Assembly: GCF_018588945.1 (NCBI RefSeq)
Contig: NZ_JAFIWA010000009.1
Span: 1 to 61,960 of the forward strand
Length of the DNA: 61,960 nt
Source: Microbacterium flavescens
GTDB taxonomy: Bacteria; Actinomycetota; Actinomycetes; Actinomycetales; Microbacteriaceae
Direction: 5' to 3'
Positions 54,687 to 61,960 of this stretch are shown piece after piece. Position 1 is the stretch's first letter; each line of letters opens with the position of its first letter. A program made the position numbers and the translations under genes. The notes below the pieces were generated by a model. It was not told where the DNA came from. It saw only the letters and a list, made by a program, of their open reading frames with translations, and searched no databases.

Positions 54687-55223
54687 ATGTCGCGAATCGG
54701 ACGTCTCCCGATCGACATCCCTGCCGACGTGACCATCACGGTCGACGGCCAGGCTGTCGCGGTCAAGGGCCCCAAGGGTGAGCTCGCGCTCACCGTGGCG
54801 CGCCCCATCGAGGTCAAGGTCGAAGAGGGCCAGGTCATCGTGACCCGTCCCGACGACGAGCGCGAGTCGCGCTCGCTCCACGGCCTGACCCGCACGCTCA
54901 TCAACAACAACATCATCGGTGTCACCCAGGGCTACACCAAGGGCCTCGAGGTCGTCGGAACGGGTTACCGCGTGGCGCAGAAGGGCAGCTCGGTCGAGTT
55001 CGCCCTCGGCTTCTCGCACCCCGTGCTCGTCGACCCGCCCGCGGGCATCACCTTCACGGTCGAGGGCAACAACAAGCTCACCGTGAGCGGCATCGACAAG
55101 CAGGCCGTCGGTGAGGCGGCTGCCAACATCCGCAAGATCCGCAAGCCCGAGCCGTACAAGGGCAAGGGTGTGCGCTACGCCGGCGAGGTCGTGCGGCGCA
55201 AGGCCGGAAAGGCTGGTAAGTAA
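54687..55223 (+). CDS. rplF: 50S ribosomal protein L6
   Basis: A 178-aa L6, located near the sarcin-ricin loop and factor-binding site. [12 protein letters not shown] at the start, [25 protein letters not shown] in the middle and [13 protein letters not shown] at the end match the family. It begins six bases after rpsH and is followed two bases later by rplR. Confidence 0.98.
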   Translation: MSRIGRLPIDIPADVTITVDGQAVAVKGPKGELALTVARPIEVKVEEGQVIVTRPDDERESRSLHGLTRTLINNNIIGVTQGYTKGLEVVGTGYRVAQKGSSVEFALGFSHPVLVDPPAGITFTVEGNNKLTVSGIDKQAVGEAAANIRKIRKPEPYKGKGVRYAGEVVRRKAGKAGK

Positions 55224-55225
55224 CC

Positions 55226-55585
55226 ATGGCTGTGAAGTCGAAGACCGACGCGCGTTCGCGTCGTCACGCCCGCCTTCGCAAGAAGGTCGTCGGCACCGAG
55301 CAGCGTCCGCGCCTCGTCGTCACCCGCTCGGCCCGCCACGTCTTCGTGCAGGTCGTGGACGACAGCAAGGGCCACACCGTGGCCTCGGCCTCGAGCCTCG
55401 AGACCGATCTGCGCACGTTCGACGGTGACAAGACTGCCAAGGCGCGCAAGGTCGGCGAACTCGTCGCCGAGCGTGCCAAGGCGGCCGGTGTCTCCGACGT
55501 CGTGTTCGACCGCGGTGGCAACCGCTACGCGGGCCGTGTCGCGGCGATCGCCGACGGCGCTCGCGAAGGAGGTCTGAACCTGTGA
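55226..55585 (+). CDS. rplR: 50S ribosomal protein L18
   Basis: A 119-aa L18, which helps deliver 5S rRNA to the large subunit. [20 protein letters not shown] and the terminal [20 protein letters not shown] are conserved. Its final bases overlap the GTG start of rpsE. Confidence 0.97.
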   Translation: MAVKSKTDARSRRHARLRKKVVGTEQRPRLVVTRSARHVFVQVVDDSKGHTVASASSLETDLRTFDGDKTAKARKVGELVAERAKAAGVSDVVFDRGGNRYAGRVAAIADGAREGGLNL

Positions 55586-56277
55586 GCGAAACAACCAACA
55601 ACAACGTGGAGAACGAAGTGACCGAGCCGGCTGCTGCCGCCGCCACGACCACCGAGGCGCCCGCCGAGCGTGAGCGCGAGCCGCGCCGCGGCGGTCGCGA
55701 GCGCAACGCCAACCAGCGTGACCGGGGGTCGCGCGATGCCGACAAGAGCCAGTTCCTGGAGCGCGTCGTCACGATCAACCGTGTGTCGAAGGTCGTCAAG
55801 GGCGGTCGTCGCTTCAGCTTCACCGCGCTCGTCGTCGTCGGTGACGGCAACGGCGTCGTGGGTGTCGGCTACGGGAAGGCCCGCGAGGTGCCCCTGGCCA
55901 TCTCGAAGGGCGTCGAAGAGGCCAAGCGCAACTTCTTCCGCGTGCCGCGTGCCGGCTCGACCATCCCGCACCCCGTTCAGGGTGAGGCCGCTGCCGGTGT
56001 GGTGCTGCTGCGCCCCGCTGGTGCCGGTACCGGTGTCATCGCCGGCGGTCCGGTCCGTGCCGTCCTCGAGTGCGCGGGCATCCACGATGTCCTCTCGAAG
56101 TCGCTCGGCTCGTCGAACACGATCAACATCGTCCACGCGACGGTGGAGGCGCTGAAGCAGCTCGAGGAGCCCCGTGCGGTCGCCGCGCGTCGTGGCCTCG
56201 AGTTCGACCAGGTCGCCCCCGCCCGTCTCGTCCGTGCCGAGGCCGAGGCCGCGGCTGCTGCGAAGGCAGGTGTCTGA
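55582..56277 (+). CDS. rpsE: 30S ribosomal protein S5 with N-terminal extension
   Basis: A 231-aa S5, involved in decoding accuracy. The core starts near residue 55 ([21 protein letters not shown]) and includes [18 protein letters not shown] and [21 protein letters not shown]. About 50 hydrophilic residues (Glu/Thr/Ala, then Arg/Asn-rich) precede it, and an Ala-rich tail follows. The GTG at 55582 overlaps the rplR stop. The extension is of the same low-complexity type seen in S17 and L15. Confidence 0.97.
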   Translation: MSETTNNNVENEVTEPAAAAATTTEAPAEREREPRRGGRERNANQRDRGSRDADKSQFLERVVTINRVSKVVKGGRRFSFTALVVVGDGNGVVGVGYGKAREVPLAISKGVEEAKRNFFRVPRAGSTIPHPVQGEAAAGVVLLRPAGAGTGVIAGGPVRAVLECAGIHDVLSKSLGSSNTINIVHATVEALKQLEEPRAVAARRGLEFDQVAPARLVRAEAEAAAAAKAGV

Positions 56278-56462
56278 TGGCCGCGCGCCTGAAGGTGACC
56301 CAGGTCAAGTCCAAGGTGAGTGAGAAGCAGAACCAGCGTGACACGCTGCGTTCGCTCGGTCTCAAGCGGATCGGCGACTCCGTCGTCCGTCCCGACGACG
56401 CGCAGACGCGTGGCTACGTCAAGACCGTCGCGCACCTCGTGAAGGTTGAGGAGATCGACTAA
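56277..56462 (+). CDS. rpmD: 50S ribosomal protein L30
   Basis: A 61-aa L30 with the compact family sequence: [31 protein letters not shown] and [10 protein letters not shown]. The ATG at 56277 shares a base with the rpsE stop and its own stop shares a base with the rplO start. Normal length. Confidence 0.97.
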   Translation: MAARLKVTQVKSKVSEKQNQRDTLRSLGLKRIGDSVVRPDDAQTRGYVKTVAHLVKVEEID

Positions 56463-57202
56463 TGGCTGAGAAGGCCGAGAAGAACACCGCCGCCGAGGAG
56501 AAGGCTTCGAAGAAGCCCGCCGCCTCGAAGGCTGCTGCCGAGAAGGCTCCGGCGAAGAAGGCGACCGCCAAGGCCGCCGACAAGCCGGCCGCCGAGAAGA
56601 AGGCGCCCGCCAAGACCGCCGCCGCGAAGGCCGACAAGGCCGACGCCGCGGACAAGGCCGAGAAGGCGCCCGCCGCCAAGAAGGCCCCGTCGAAGGCTGC
56701 GGGCGCCGACAAGAAGGGCTCGGGCAAGACCGCTGCTCCGAAGGCCGACGCTCCGGCGTCGCGCCCCGGCGTGCTCAAGGTCCACCACCTGCGTCCCGTC
56801 CCGGGCGCCCACACCGCCAAGACCCGCGTGGGTCGTGGTGAGGGCTCGAAGGGCAAGACCGCCGGTCGTGGCACCAAGGGCCAGAAGGCCCGCTACCAGG
56901 TCAAGGTCGGCTTCGAGGGCGGCCAGATGCCGCTGCACATGCGCACCCCGAAGCTGCGCGGGTTCAAGAACCCGTTCCGCGTCGAGTACCAGGTCGTGAA
57001 CCTGGAGAAGCTCGCCGAACTGTACCCGTCCGGTGGCGACGTCACCGTCGGCGACCTGGTCGCCAAGGGTGCGGTCCGCAAGAACGAGAAGGTCAAGGTG
57101 CTCGGCACCGGAGACATCTCGGTGAAGCTCAACGTGTCGGTCGACAAGGTCTCGGGTTCCGCCGAGCAGAAGATCGTCGCCGCGGGCGGCACCGTCAAGT
57201 AG
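56462..57202 (+). CDS. rplO: 50S ribosomal protein L15 with long Lys/Ala/Pro N-terminal extension
   Basis: A 246-aa L15, about 100 residues longer than the usual 145-150. The core begins near residue 102 ([13 protein letters not shown]) and includes [10 protein letters not shown] and [17 protein letters not shown]. The first 100 residues are a histone-H1-like run of Ala, Lys, Pro and Glu, with segments also found in the tails of L29 and S17 ([17 protein letters not shown]). The ATG at 56462 shares a base with the rpmD stop and no later start has a better site, so the extension appears genuine. Confidence 0.96.
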   Translation: MAEKAEKNTAAEEKASKKPAASKAAAEKAPAKKATAKAADKPAAEKKAPAKTAAAKADKADAADKAEKAPAAKKAPSKAAGADKKGSGKTAAPKADAPASRPGVLKVHHLRPVPGAHTAKTRVGRGEGSKGKTAGRGTKGQKARYQVKVGFEGGQMPLHMRTPKLRGFKNPFRVEYQVVNLEKLAELYPSGGDVTVGDLVAKGAVRKNEKVKVLGTGDISVKLNVSVDKVSGSAEQKIVAAGGTVK

Positions 57203-57208
57203 TACGCG

Positions 57209-57242
57209 CAGTGGGGGTCGGAGCTTGCTCCGGCCCCCACTG
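57209..57242 (+). terminator. Terminator after rplO
   Basis: A 15-bp stem (57209-57223 with 57228-57242, one G-U pair) with a CTTG tetraloop ends the ribosomal-protein run. A TACCCT at 57246-57251 just after it could be the -10 of a separate secY promoter (TTGCTC at 57225, spacing 15). Confidence 0.7.
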
Positions 57243-57302
57243 GGTTACCCTGGACGTCGGCACGTCGCCGTGCGGGCCGGCATCCCATCTGGAGGCATCC
57301 AC

Positions 57303-58628
57303 TTGTTCAGCGCCATCGCGCGGGTCTTCCGCACTCCCGACCTTCGGCGGAAGATCGCATTCACCCTGGCGATCATCGCCCTGTATCGCTTCGGCGCGCA
57401 CATTCCGGCGCCGTTCGTCGACTTCCCCAACGTGCAGTCATGTCTGTCTGCCTCCGCGGGAACGCAGGGACTGCTCTCGCTCGTCAACCTGTTCTCCGGC
57501 GGCGCCCTGCTGCAGCTGTCGATCTTCGCGCTCGGCGTCATGCCGTACATCACCGCGACGATCATCGTGCAGCTGCTGCGCGTCGTCATCCCGCACTTCG
57601 AGACCCTCTACAAGGAGGGCCAGTCGGGCCAGGCGAAGCTCACCCAGTACACGCGCTACCTCACGATCGCACTTGCACTGCTGCAGTCGACGACCCTCGT
57701 GACGGTGGCCCGCAGCGGTCAGCTGTTCGGCACCACCGGCATCCCCGAGTGCGAGCAGCTCCTCACCAACGACGCGTGGTGGGCGCAGCTCCTCATGATC
57801 ATCACCATGACCGCCGGCACGGGCCTCATCATGTGGTTCGCCGAGCTCGTCACCGAGCGCGGCATCGGCAACGGCATGTCGCTGCTGATCTTCACCTCGA
57901 TCGCCGCGGCCTTCCCGGCGTCGATGTGGGCCATCTGGCAGTCGCGCGGCTTCGAGGTGTTCCTCCTCGTGCTGGCCGTCGGCATCGTCGTCGTCGCCCT
58001 CGTGGTGTTCGTCGAACAGTCGCAGCGACGCATCCCGGTGCAGTACGCCAAGCGCATGGTCGGCCGTCGCACCTACGGCGGCACCAACACCTACATCCCG
58101 ATCAAGGTGAACATGGCCGGCGTCGTGCCCGTCATCTTCGCCTCCTCGCTGCTGTACATCCCCGCGCTCATCGCGCAGTTCAACATGCAGCCGAACGCCG
58201 AGAACGAGATCCCGGGCTGGGTGTCGTGGATCCAGCAGTACTTCACCAACGGCGACCACCCGGTCTACATGCTGGTGTACTTCCTGCTCATCGTCGGGTT
58301 CACCTACTTCTACGTCGCGATCACGTTCAACCCGGTCGAGGTCGCCGACAACATGAAGAAGTACGGCGGATTCATCCCCGGCATCCGTGCCGGGCGTCCC
58401 ACCGCCGAGTACCTCGACTACGTGCTGACGCGCATCACGCTCCCCGGCTCGCTGTACCTCGGCTTCATCGCCCTGCTTCCGCTCATCGCCCTCGCGACGG
58501 TCGGCGCCAACCAGAACTTCCCGTTCGGCGGCGCCTCGATCCTGATCATCGTCGGTGTGGGTCTCGAGACGGTGAAGCAGATCGATGCCCAGCTGCAGCA
58601 GCGGCACTACGAGGGCCTGCTCCGATGA
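57303..58628 (+). CDS. secY: Preprotein translocase subunit SecY
   Basis: A 441-aa channel subunit of the Sec translocon with ten membrane helices. The TTG at 57303 is chosen as start: GGAGG at 57291-57295 lies seven bases upstream, and the protein then begins FSAIARVFRTPDLRRKI as in other SecY proteins. The conserved GIGNGMSLLIF, the QRRIPVQYAKR loop and the GGFIPGIRAGRPT loop are present. The adk start overlaps its stop. It would export the three surface proteins of this window. Confidence 0.96.
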   Translation: MFSAIARVFRTPDLRRKIAFTLAIIALYRFGAHIPAPFVDFPNVQSCLSASAGTQGLLSLVNLFSGGALLQLSIFALGVMPYITATIIVQLLRVVIPHFETLYKEGQSGQAKLTQYTRYLTIALALLQSTTLVTVARSGQLFGTTGIPECEQLLTNDAWWAQLLMIITMTAGTGLIMWFAELVTERGIGNGMSLLIFTSIAAAFPASMWAIWQSRGFEVFLLVLAVGIVVVALVVFVEQSQRRIPVQYAKRMVGRRTYGGTNTYIPIKVNMAGVVPVIFASSLLYIPALIAQFNMQPNAENEIPGWVSWIQQYFTNGDHPVYMLVYFLLIVGFTYFYVAITFNPVEVADNMKKYGGFIPGIRAGRPTAEYLDYVLTRITLPGSLYLGFIALLPLIALATVGANQNFPFGGASILIIVGVGLETVKQIDAQLQQRHYEGLLR

Positions 58629-59218
58629 CCCGGCTGCTCATCGTGGGTCCGCAGGGTTCGGGCAAGGGAACGCAGGGCGTCCGCATCGCCGATGCATTCG
58701 GCGTCCCCGCGATCTCGACCGGCGATGTCTTCCGCGCCGCGGTGGCCGACGGCTCCGACCTCGGATCGCAGGTCAAGGCGATCATCGAGGCGGGCGACCT
58801 GGTGTCGGACGAGCTGACGAGCGCGGTCGTGCGCGACCGGCTCTCGCAGGCCGATGCCGCGGGCGGCTTCCTGCTCGACGGCTATCCCCGCAACCTGACT
58901 CAGGTCATGCACCTCGAGGAGTTCCTCGAAGGGCGCGGCGAAGAGCTCGATGCCGTGATCGAGCTCAGCGTCCCGCGCGACGAGAGCATCGCGCGGCTGA
59001 CCCTGCGCGCTCAGGAGCAGGGGCGCACCGACGACACCGAGGCGGTGATCGCGAACCGCCTGGCGATCTACGAGCGCGAGACGGCCCCGATCCTCGGCGT
59101 CTACGGCGCGCGCGGCATCGTGGTGCAGATCGATGGCGTGGGCTCGCTCGACGAGATCACCGCGCGCATCGTGGCGGCTCTCGACGCCCGTGGCGTCAAG
59201 CGCACCGCCGCCGCCTGA
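58625..59218 (+). CDS. adk: Adenylate kinase
   Basis: A 197-aa enzyme catalysing ATP + AMP to 2 ADP. The P-loop GPQGSGKGT is at residues 8-16 (Gln in the place of the usual Pro), STGDVFR binds AMP, and FLLDGYPRNLTQ and the short LID region are present. The ATG overlaps the secY stop. The length fits the short-LID class. Confidence 0.96.
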   Translation: MTRLLIVGPQGSGKGTQGVRIADAFGVPAISTGDVFRAAVADGSDLGSQVKAIIEAGDLVSDELTSAVVRDRLSQADAAGGFLLDGYPRNLTQVMHLEEFLEGRGEELDAVIELSVPRDESIARLTLRAQEQGRTDDTEAVIANRLAIYERETAPILGVYGARGIVVQIDGVGSLDEITARIVAALDARGVKRTAAA

Positions 59219-59222
59219 GCCC

Positions 59223-60062
59223 GTGTCGCTCCGCCGCTCGATCTACAAGTCCCCCGCCCAGCTGCGGGCGATGGTGGAACCCGGGCTCATCACCGCCGCC
59301 GCCCTCGATGCCGCTCGTGCGCTGATCGCTCCCGGTGTGACGACGGGGGAGCTGGATGCCGCGGCATCCGCTCTCATCACCGCACGCGGTGCGAAGTCGA
59401 ACTTCCAGATGGTGCGCGGCTATCGCCACACCATCTGCGCCTCGGTCAACGAGCAGGTCGTGCACGGGATCCCCGGTGATCGCGTGCTCGAGCCCGGTGA
59501 CATCGTGTCGATCGACGCGGGTGCCGAGTTCAAGGGCTGGAACGGCGACTCGGCTTTCACCGTCGTCCTCGACGACCCGTCCCGGCCGGAGGTCGTGGCG
59601 GCCCGGCGGCAGCTGTCCGACGTGACCGAGGGATCCCTCTGGGCGGGCATCGCCTCGCTCGTCACGGCGAAGCACCTCGGCGAGGTCGGCGCGGCCGTGC
59701 AGGGCCACATCGAGGCGAACGCCCCCGACGGCGGCTACGGCATCCTCCGCGAGTACGTCGGCCACGGCATCGGGCGCAAGATGCACGAAGCTCCGTCGGT
59801 GTTCAACTACCGCGTGTCCGATCCCGGGCCCGAGGTGCGTCCGGGGCTCGTGCTCGCGATCGAGCCCATGGTCGTCATCGGCGATCAGGCGACATTCATC
59901 GAAGACGACGGATGGACGGTGTCGACCACCGACGGCACCGCCGGCTCCCACTGGGAGCACAGCGTCGCCGTGCACGACGGCGGCATCTGGGTGCTGACGG
60001 CGCCCGACGGCGGCGCGGCGGGGCTGGCGCCCTTCGGCGTCACGCCGGTCGAGATCGTCTGA
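59223..60062 (+). CDS. map: Methionine aminopeptidase, type I
   Basis: A 279-aa enzyme that removes the initiator methionine. All five metal ligands are present at expected positions (Asp98, Asp109, His181, Glu214, Glu245), with the substrate-site His at about 81. The GTG at 59223 follows adk by four bases. Order secY-adk-map is conserved across many bacteria. Confidence 0.96.
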   Translation: MSLRRSIYKSPAQLRAMVEPGLITAAALDAARALIAPGVTTGELDAAASALITARGAKSNFQMVRGYRHTICASVNEQVVHGIPGDRVLEPGDIVSIDAGAEFKGWNGDSAFTVVLDDPSRPEVVAARRQLSDVTEGSLWAGIASLVTAKHLGEVGAAVQGHIEANAPDGGYGILREYVGHGIGRKMHEAPSVFNYRVSDPGPEVRPGLVLAIEPMVVIGDQATFIEDDGWTVSTTDGTAGSHWEHSVAVHDGGIWVLTAPDGGAAGLAPFGVTPVEIV

Positions 60063-60071
60063 GGAGAAGCA

Positions 60072-60764
60072 ATGGCTGAGGGTTCGCGCAAGGTCAACTG
60101 GTTCGCCATCTGGGTGAGCGCCGGAGTCGTGATCGCCCTCGTGCTGGTCGCGGTGCTGGTGGTCAACCTGAACAGCAACCAGGGATCGACTCCCGAACCC
60201 GGGCAGACCCCCTCCGCGGCGAACATCGAGAGCGAGACCGGGGCCATCCTCGTCGGCGACGGCGAGAACCGGCTCGACACCTTCATCGACTTCATGTGCC
60301 CGATCTGCAACACGTTCGAGCAGGTCTTCGGCGAGGAGATCGCGGGCCTCGTCGATGACGGCACGATCACCCTCGGCATCCACCCGATCTCCATCCTCGA
60401 CGGCCAGTCGAGGGGCACCGAGTACTCCACGCGGGCGGCGAACGCGATGTACTGCGTGGCGGTGGCCGATGCCGAGGCATCCGTCCCGTTCATGAACGCG
60501 ATGTTCGCGGGCCAGCCCCAGGAGGGCACGCCGGGTCTGACCGACGAGGAGATCCTCGGCATCGCCGAGTCGGTCGGGGTGACCGGCATCGACGCGTGCG
60601 TGAACGACGGCATCTACGCCGGCTACGTCACGGCGATCACGAAGGACACTCCGGTGCAGCCGGGCGCCGGCGGAGTCGGCACGCCGACGGTCGCGGTCAA
60701 CGGCGAGGTCATCGCGAACTCGACGCTGCCCGAGCCGGGTCAGCTCGCGACGCTGTTCGAGTAG
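60072..60764 (+). CDS. Membrane-anchored thioredoxin-fold (DsbA-like) protein
   Basis: A 230-aa protein with an N-terminal membrane anchor at about residues 11-33, a Pro/Gly/Ser-rich linker and a DsbA-like domain outside the membrane. The active site is Cys76-Pro-Ile-Cys79 in DFMCPICNTFEQ; the cis-Pro loop GVGTPTVAVNG is near residue 205. Two more Cys residues could form a structural disulfide. GAGGAG precedes the ATG. It probably oxidises or isomerises exported proteins, such as the Cys-containing surface proteins here. Confidence 0.87.
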   Translation: MAEGSRKVNWFAIWVSAGVVIALVLVAVLVVNLNSNQGSTPEPGQTPSAANIESETGAILVGDGENRLDTFIDFMCPICNTFEQVFGEEIAGLVDDGTITLGIHPISILDGQSRGTEYSTRAANAMYCVAVADAEASVPFMNAMFAGQPQEGTPGLTDEEILGIAESVGVTGIDACVNDGIYAGYVTAITKDTPVQPGAGGVGTPTVAVNGEVIANSTLPEPGQLATLFE

Positions 60765-60791
60765 CCCCGGCGCGCGCTCGCGCACGCGTTC

Positions 60792-60860
60792 GCGAGACAG
60801 CGGTTTCGCGACCAGACGTCAGCCGCGCGACGTCGTCTCGTCGCGGCTCCGCTGTCTCGC
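60792..60860 (+). repeat. Long REP-like palindrome
   Basis: GCGAGACAGCGG (60792-60803) pairs perfectly with CCGCTGTCTCGC (60849-60860). Inside it CGCGACCAGACG (60807-60818) pairs with CGTCTCGTCGCG (60834-60845) with one mismatch. The element lies between convergent genes and overlaps the 3' end of the minus-strand gene. Confidence 0.7.
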
Positions 60861-61814
60861 TGCGCGGGGGAGTGAGCGGGGGTTCGACCGCATCGGCGTG
60901 AGGAGTGCGGTGCGCGGCGCCGCGATGCGGCGAACGCCCAGACGGATGAGCTCCGCGACGAGCGGCGTGACGGCGACGGCGGCCGCCATGTCCCATCGGC
61001 CGAAGGATGTGCACTGCCGTCGAAGGCGGTCCTCCCGCTTCTTCTCCTCGATCATCCGCCTGGTGGTTCGCTCGGGGGTGCGCCCGACGTACTTGTCGTA
61101 CCCGTCGGACTCGCCGATCGCGGCGGCGCGGAGCCAGAAGAAGTCCACGCGGTCGACGAACCCCGGTGAGCGGAACTCGACCTGGAGCTCGGGCGGCTCG
61201 AACCCCGACCACAGGATCACGCCGCGACCGACGCTCTCGCCGACGGACTCCGAGCGCGCATCGAGCGCCGCCGTCGTGAGTCGCAGCACCCGGGAGCCGC
61301 GGGAGTCGGCGCGACTGCCCGCGAGCTCGCGCAGTGTCGACAGCTCGACATCGCCGCCCTGCGCGGGAGAGATCGCCGCGTCGCCCACGGCGAGTCCGAA
61401 GGGTGCCGGAAGAACGCGCATGAGGTCGACGGCGGTATGGCTGCGCGAGGTCATGCGGAACCCGCCGAACTCGACGATCTCGCGGACGTCGACGCTGGCG
61501 TGCACGAAGACGTCTCCGAACCTTCGAGAGCGGGCGGCGCGCTCGGCGTGGAGGTGGATGAGGCGGGCCTCGCCGAACTGGGGCAGGCCGTGCAGCGCGG
61601 CTGCGGACTCGAGCGCGAAGACCGCATCCGGGTTCACCAGCGCATAGGCGTGCACGCGTGCCAGGTAGCGCCCCCACGGCGGAAGGCGATCCCACGCCGC
61701 CCGAGGGGAATAGACACCAGGGCGAACGCGGTGGTAGCGCGCCGGGTCGCGCAATCCGCGCGATCCGGACGTGACGTCGCGCACGCGCACGAGTTCGACG
61801 GGCGACTCACTCAC
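60819..61814 (-). CDS. AbiEi-antitoxin-like / DUF559-type hypothetical protein
   Basis: A protein of about 331 aa if started at the GTG at 61814; the open frame extends to 61901 and the true start is uncertain because no ribosome-binding site is clear. The N-terminal third contains RYHRVRPGVYSP and VFALESAAALHGLP, typical of actinobacterial proteins annotated as AbiEi-family antitoxin or transcriptional regulator. The C-terminal half resembles a DUF559-like nuclease-fold region but is degenerate. The last 14 codons lie in a palindromic repeat. No AbiEii toxin is adjacent, so a functional toxin-antitoxin pair cannot be claimed. Confidence 0.6.
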   Translation of the reverse strand: MSESPVELVRVRDVTSGSRGLRDPARYHRVRPGVYSPRAAWDRLPPWGRYLARVHAYALVNPDAVFALESAAALHGLPQFGEARLIHLHAERAARSRRFGDVFVHASVDVREIVEFGGFRMTSRSHTAVDLMRVLPAPFGLAVGDAAISPAQGGDVELSTLRELAGSRADSRGSRVLRLTTAALDARSESVGESVGRGVILWSGFEPPELQVEFRSPGFVDRVDFFWLRAAAIGESDGYDKYVGRTPERTTRRMIEEKKREDRLRRQCTSFGRWDMAAAVAVTPLVAELIRLGVRRIAAPRTALLTPMRSNPRSLPRAARQRSRDETTSRG

Positions 61815-61960
61815 AGCGGAGGGAAGGGGAGGGATGCTGCGCACGCTCCGATGCTCGGTGCCGAGGCATCCCCTCACCCTCCTCTTCCAGCGGTTGTGCA
61901 ACCCCGCGTCGCCCGCCCAACCTGGGGAGGAACTCCCCCCGCCGCCCCCGCCCCTCCCGC

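Noticed and set aside
60819..61814. Complete AbiE toxin-antitoxin pair
   Set aside because: Only an AbiEi-like gene is present; the adjacent genes on both sides do not encode an AbiEii nucleotidyltransferase.

Overview
The window looks like a chromosomal segment of a high-GC Gram-positive actinobacterium, most likely Microbacterium or a close relative in Microbacteriaceae. The grounds are the very high GC content, strong C/G third-position bias, many GTG starts, the order of the ribosomal-protein genes, TANNNT-type promoters placed directly on start codons, and LAxTG-like sorting motifs. The genus is an inference; no search was run.

Layout. (1) 70-3598: six small plus-strand genes, the first five joined by stop/start overlaps. 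They begin with a WXG100 (ESAT-6-like) protein and a larger helical and membrane protein, which suggests a type VII secretion-associated module. (2) 3651-8388: the str operon (rpsL, rpsG, fusA, tuf) behind a near-consensus promoter and a leader of about 240 nt, with hairpins in the rpsG-fusA and fusA-tuf gaps and after tuf. (3) 8434-30756: a surface-polysaccharide locus inserted between tuf and the S10 operon. It holds GDP-deoxymannose synthesis (gmd, rmd), a Wzm/Wzt-type ABC exporter, five GT4 enzymes, a GT2 enzyme, a GT-C-like membrane protein, an FkbM methyltransferase with a coiled-coil tail, a nitroreductase-like protein, a flippase-like membrane protein, a pyruvyl transferase, UDP-glucose dehydrogenase and a WbaP-type initiating transferase. 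(4) 30805-33025: a DUF4012 protein and a small MT0933-like protein. (5) 33251-46974: three large secreted proteins (2329, 555 and 1453 aa) that end in sortase-type signals. (6) 47086-57242: the S10 and spc operons from rpsJ to rplO, without rpsN. (7) 57303-60764: secY, adk, map and a membrane-anchored thioredoxin-fold protein. (8) 60819-61814: a minus-strand AbiEi-like gene whose 3' end lies in a long palindrome.

How it works together. The locus in (3) could make, modify and export a glycan: the WbaP-like enzyme primes the lipid carrier, GDP-sugars and UDP-glucuronate feed the glycosyltransferases, pyruvyl and methyl groups decorate or cap the chain, and Wzm/Wzt exports it. The Wzt C-terminal domain may read a cap placed by the FkbM methyltransferase, whose coiled-coil tail recalls the WbdD chain-length ruler. 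The three surface proteins share a two-cysteine 'WPG' module and long G-rich leaders, but carry three different sorting motifs (LSATG, LAVTG, LPPTG). The shared WPG module and the folded leader of the 555-aa gene are the best candidates for undescribed biology here.
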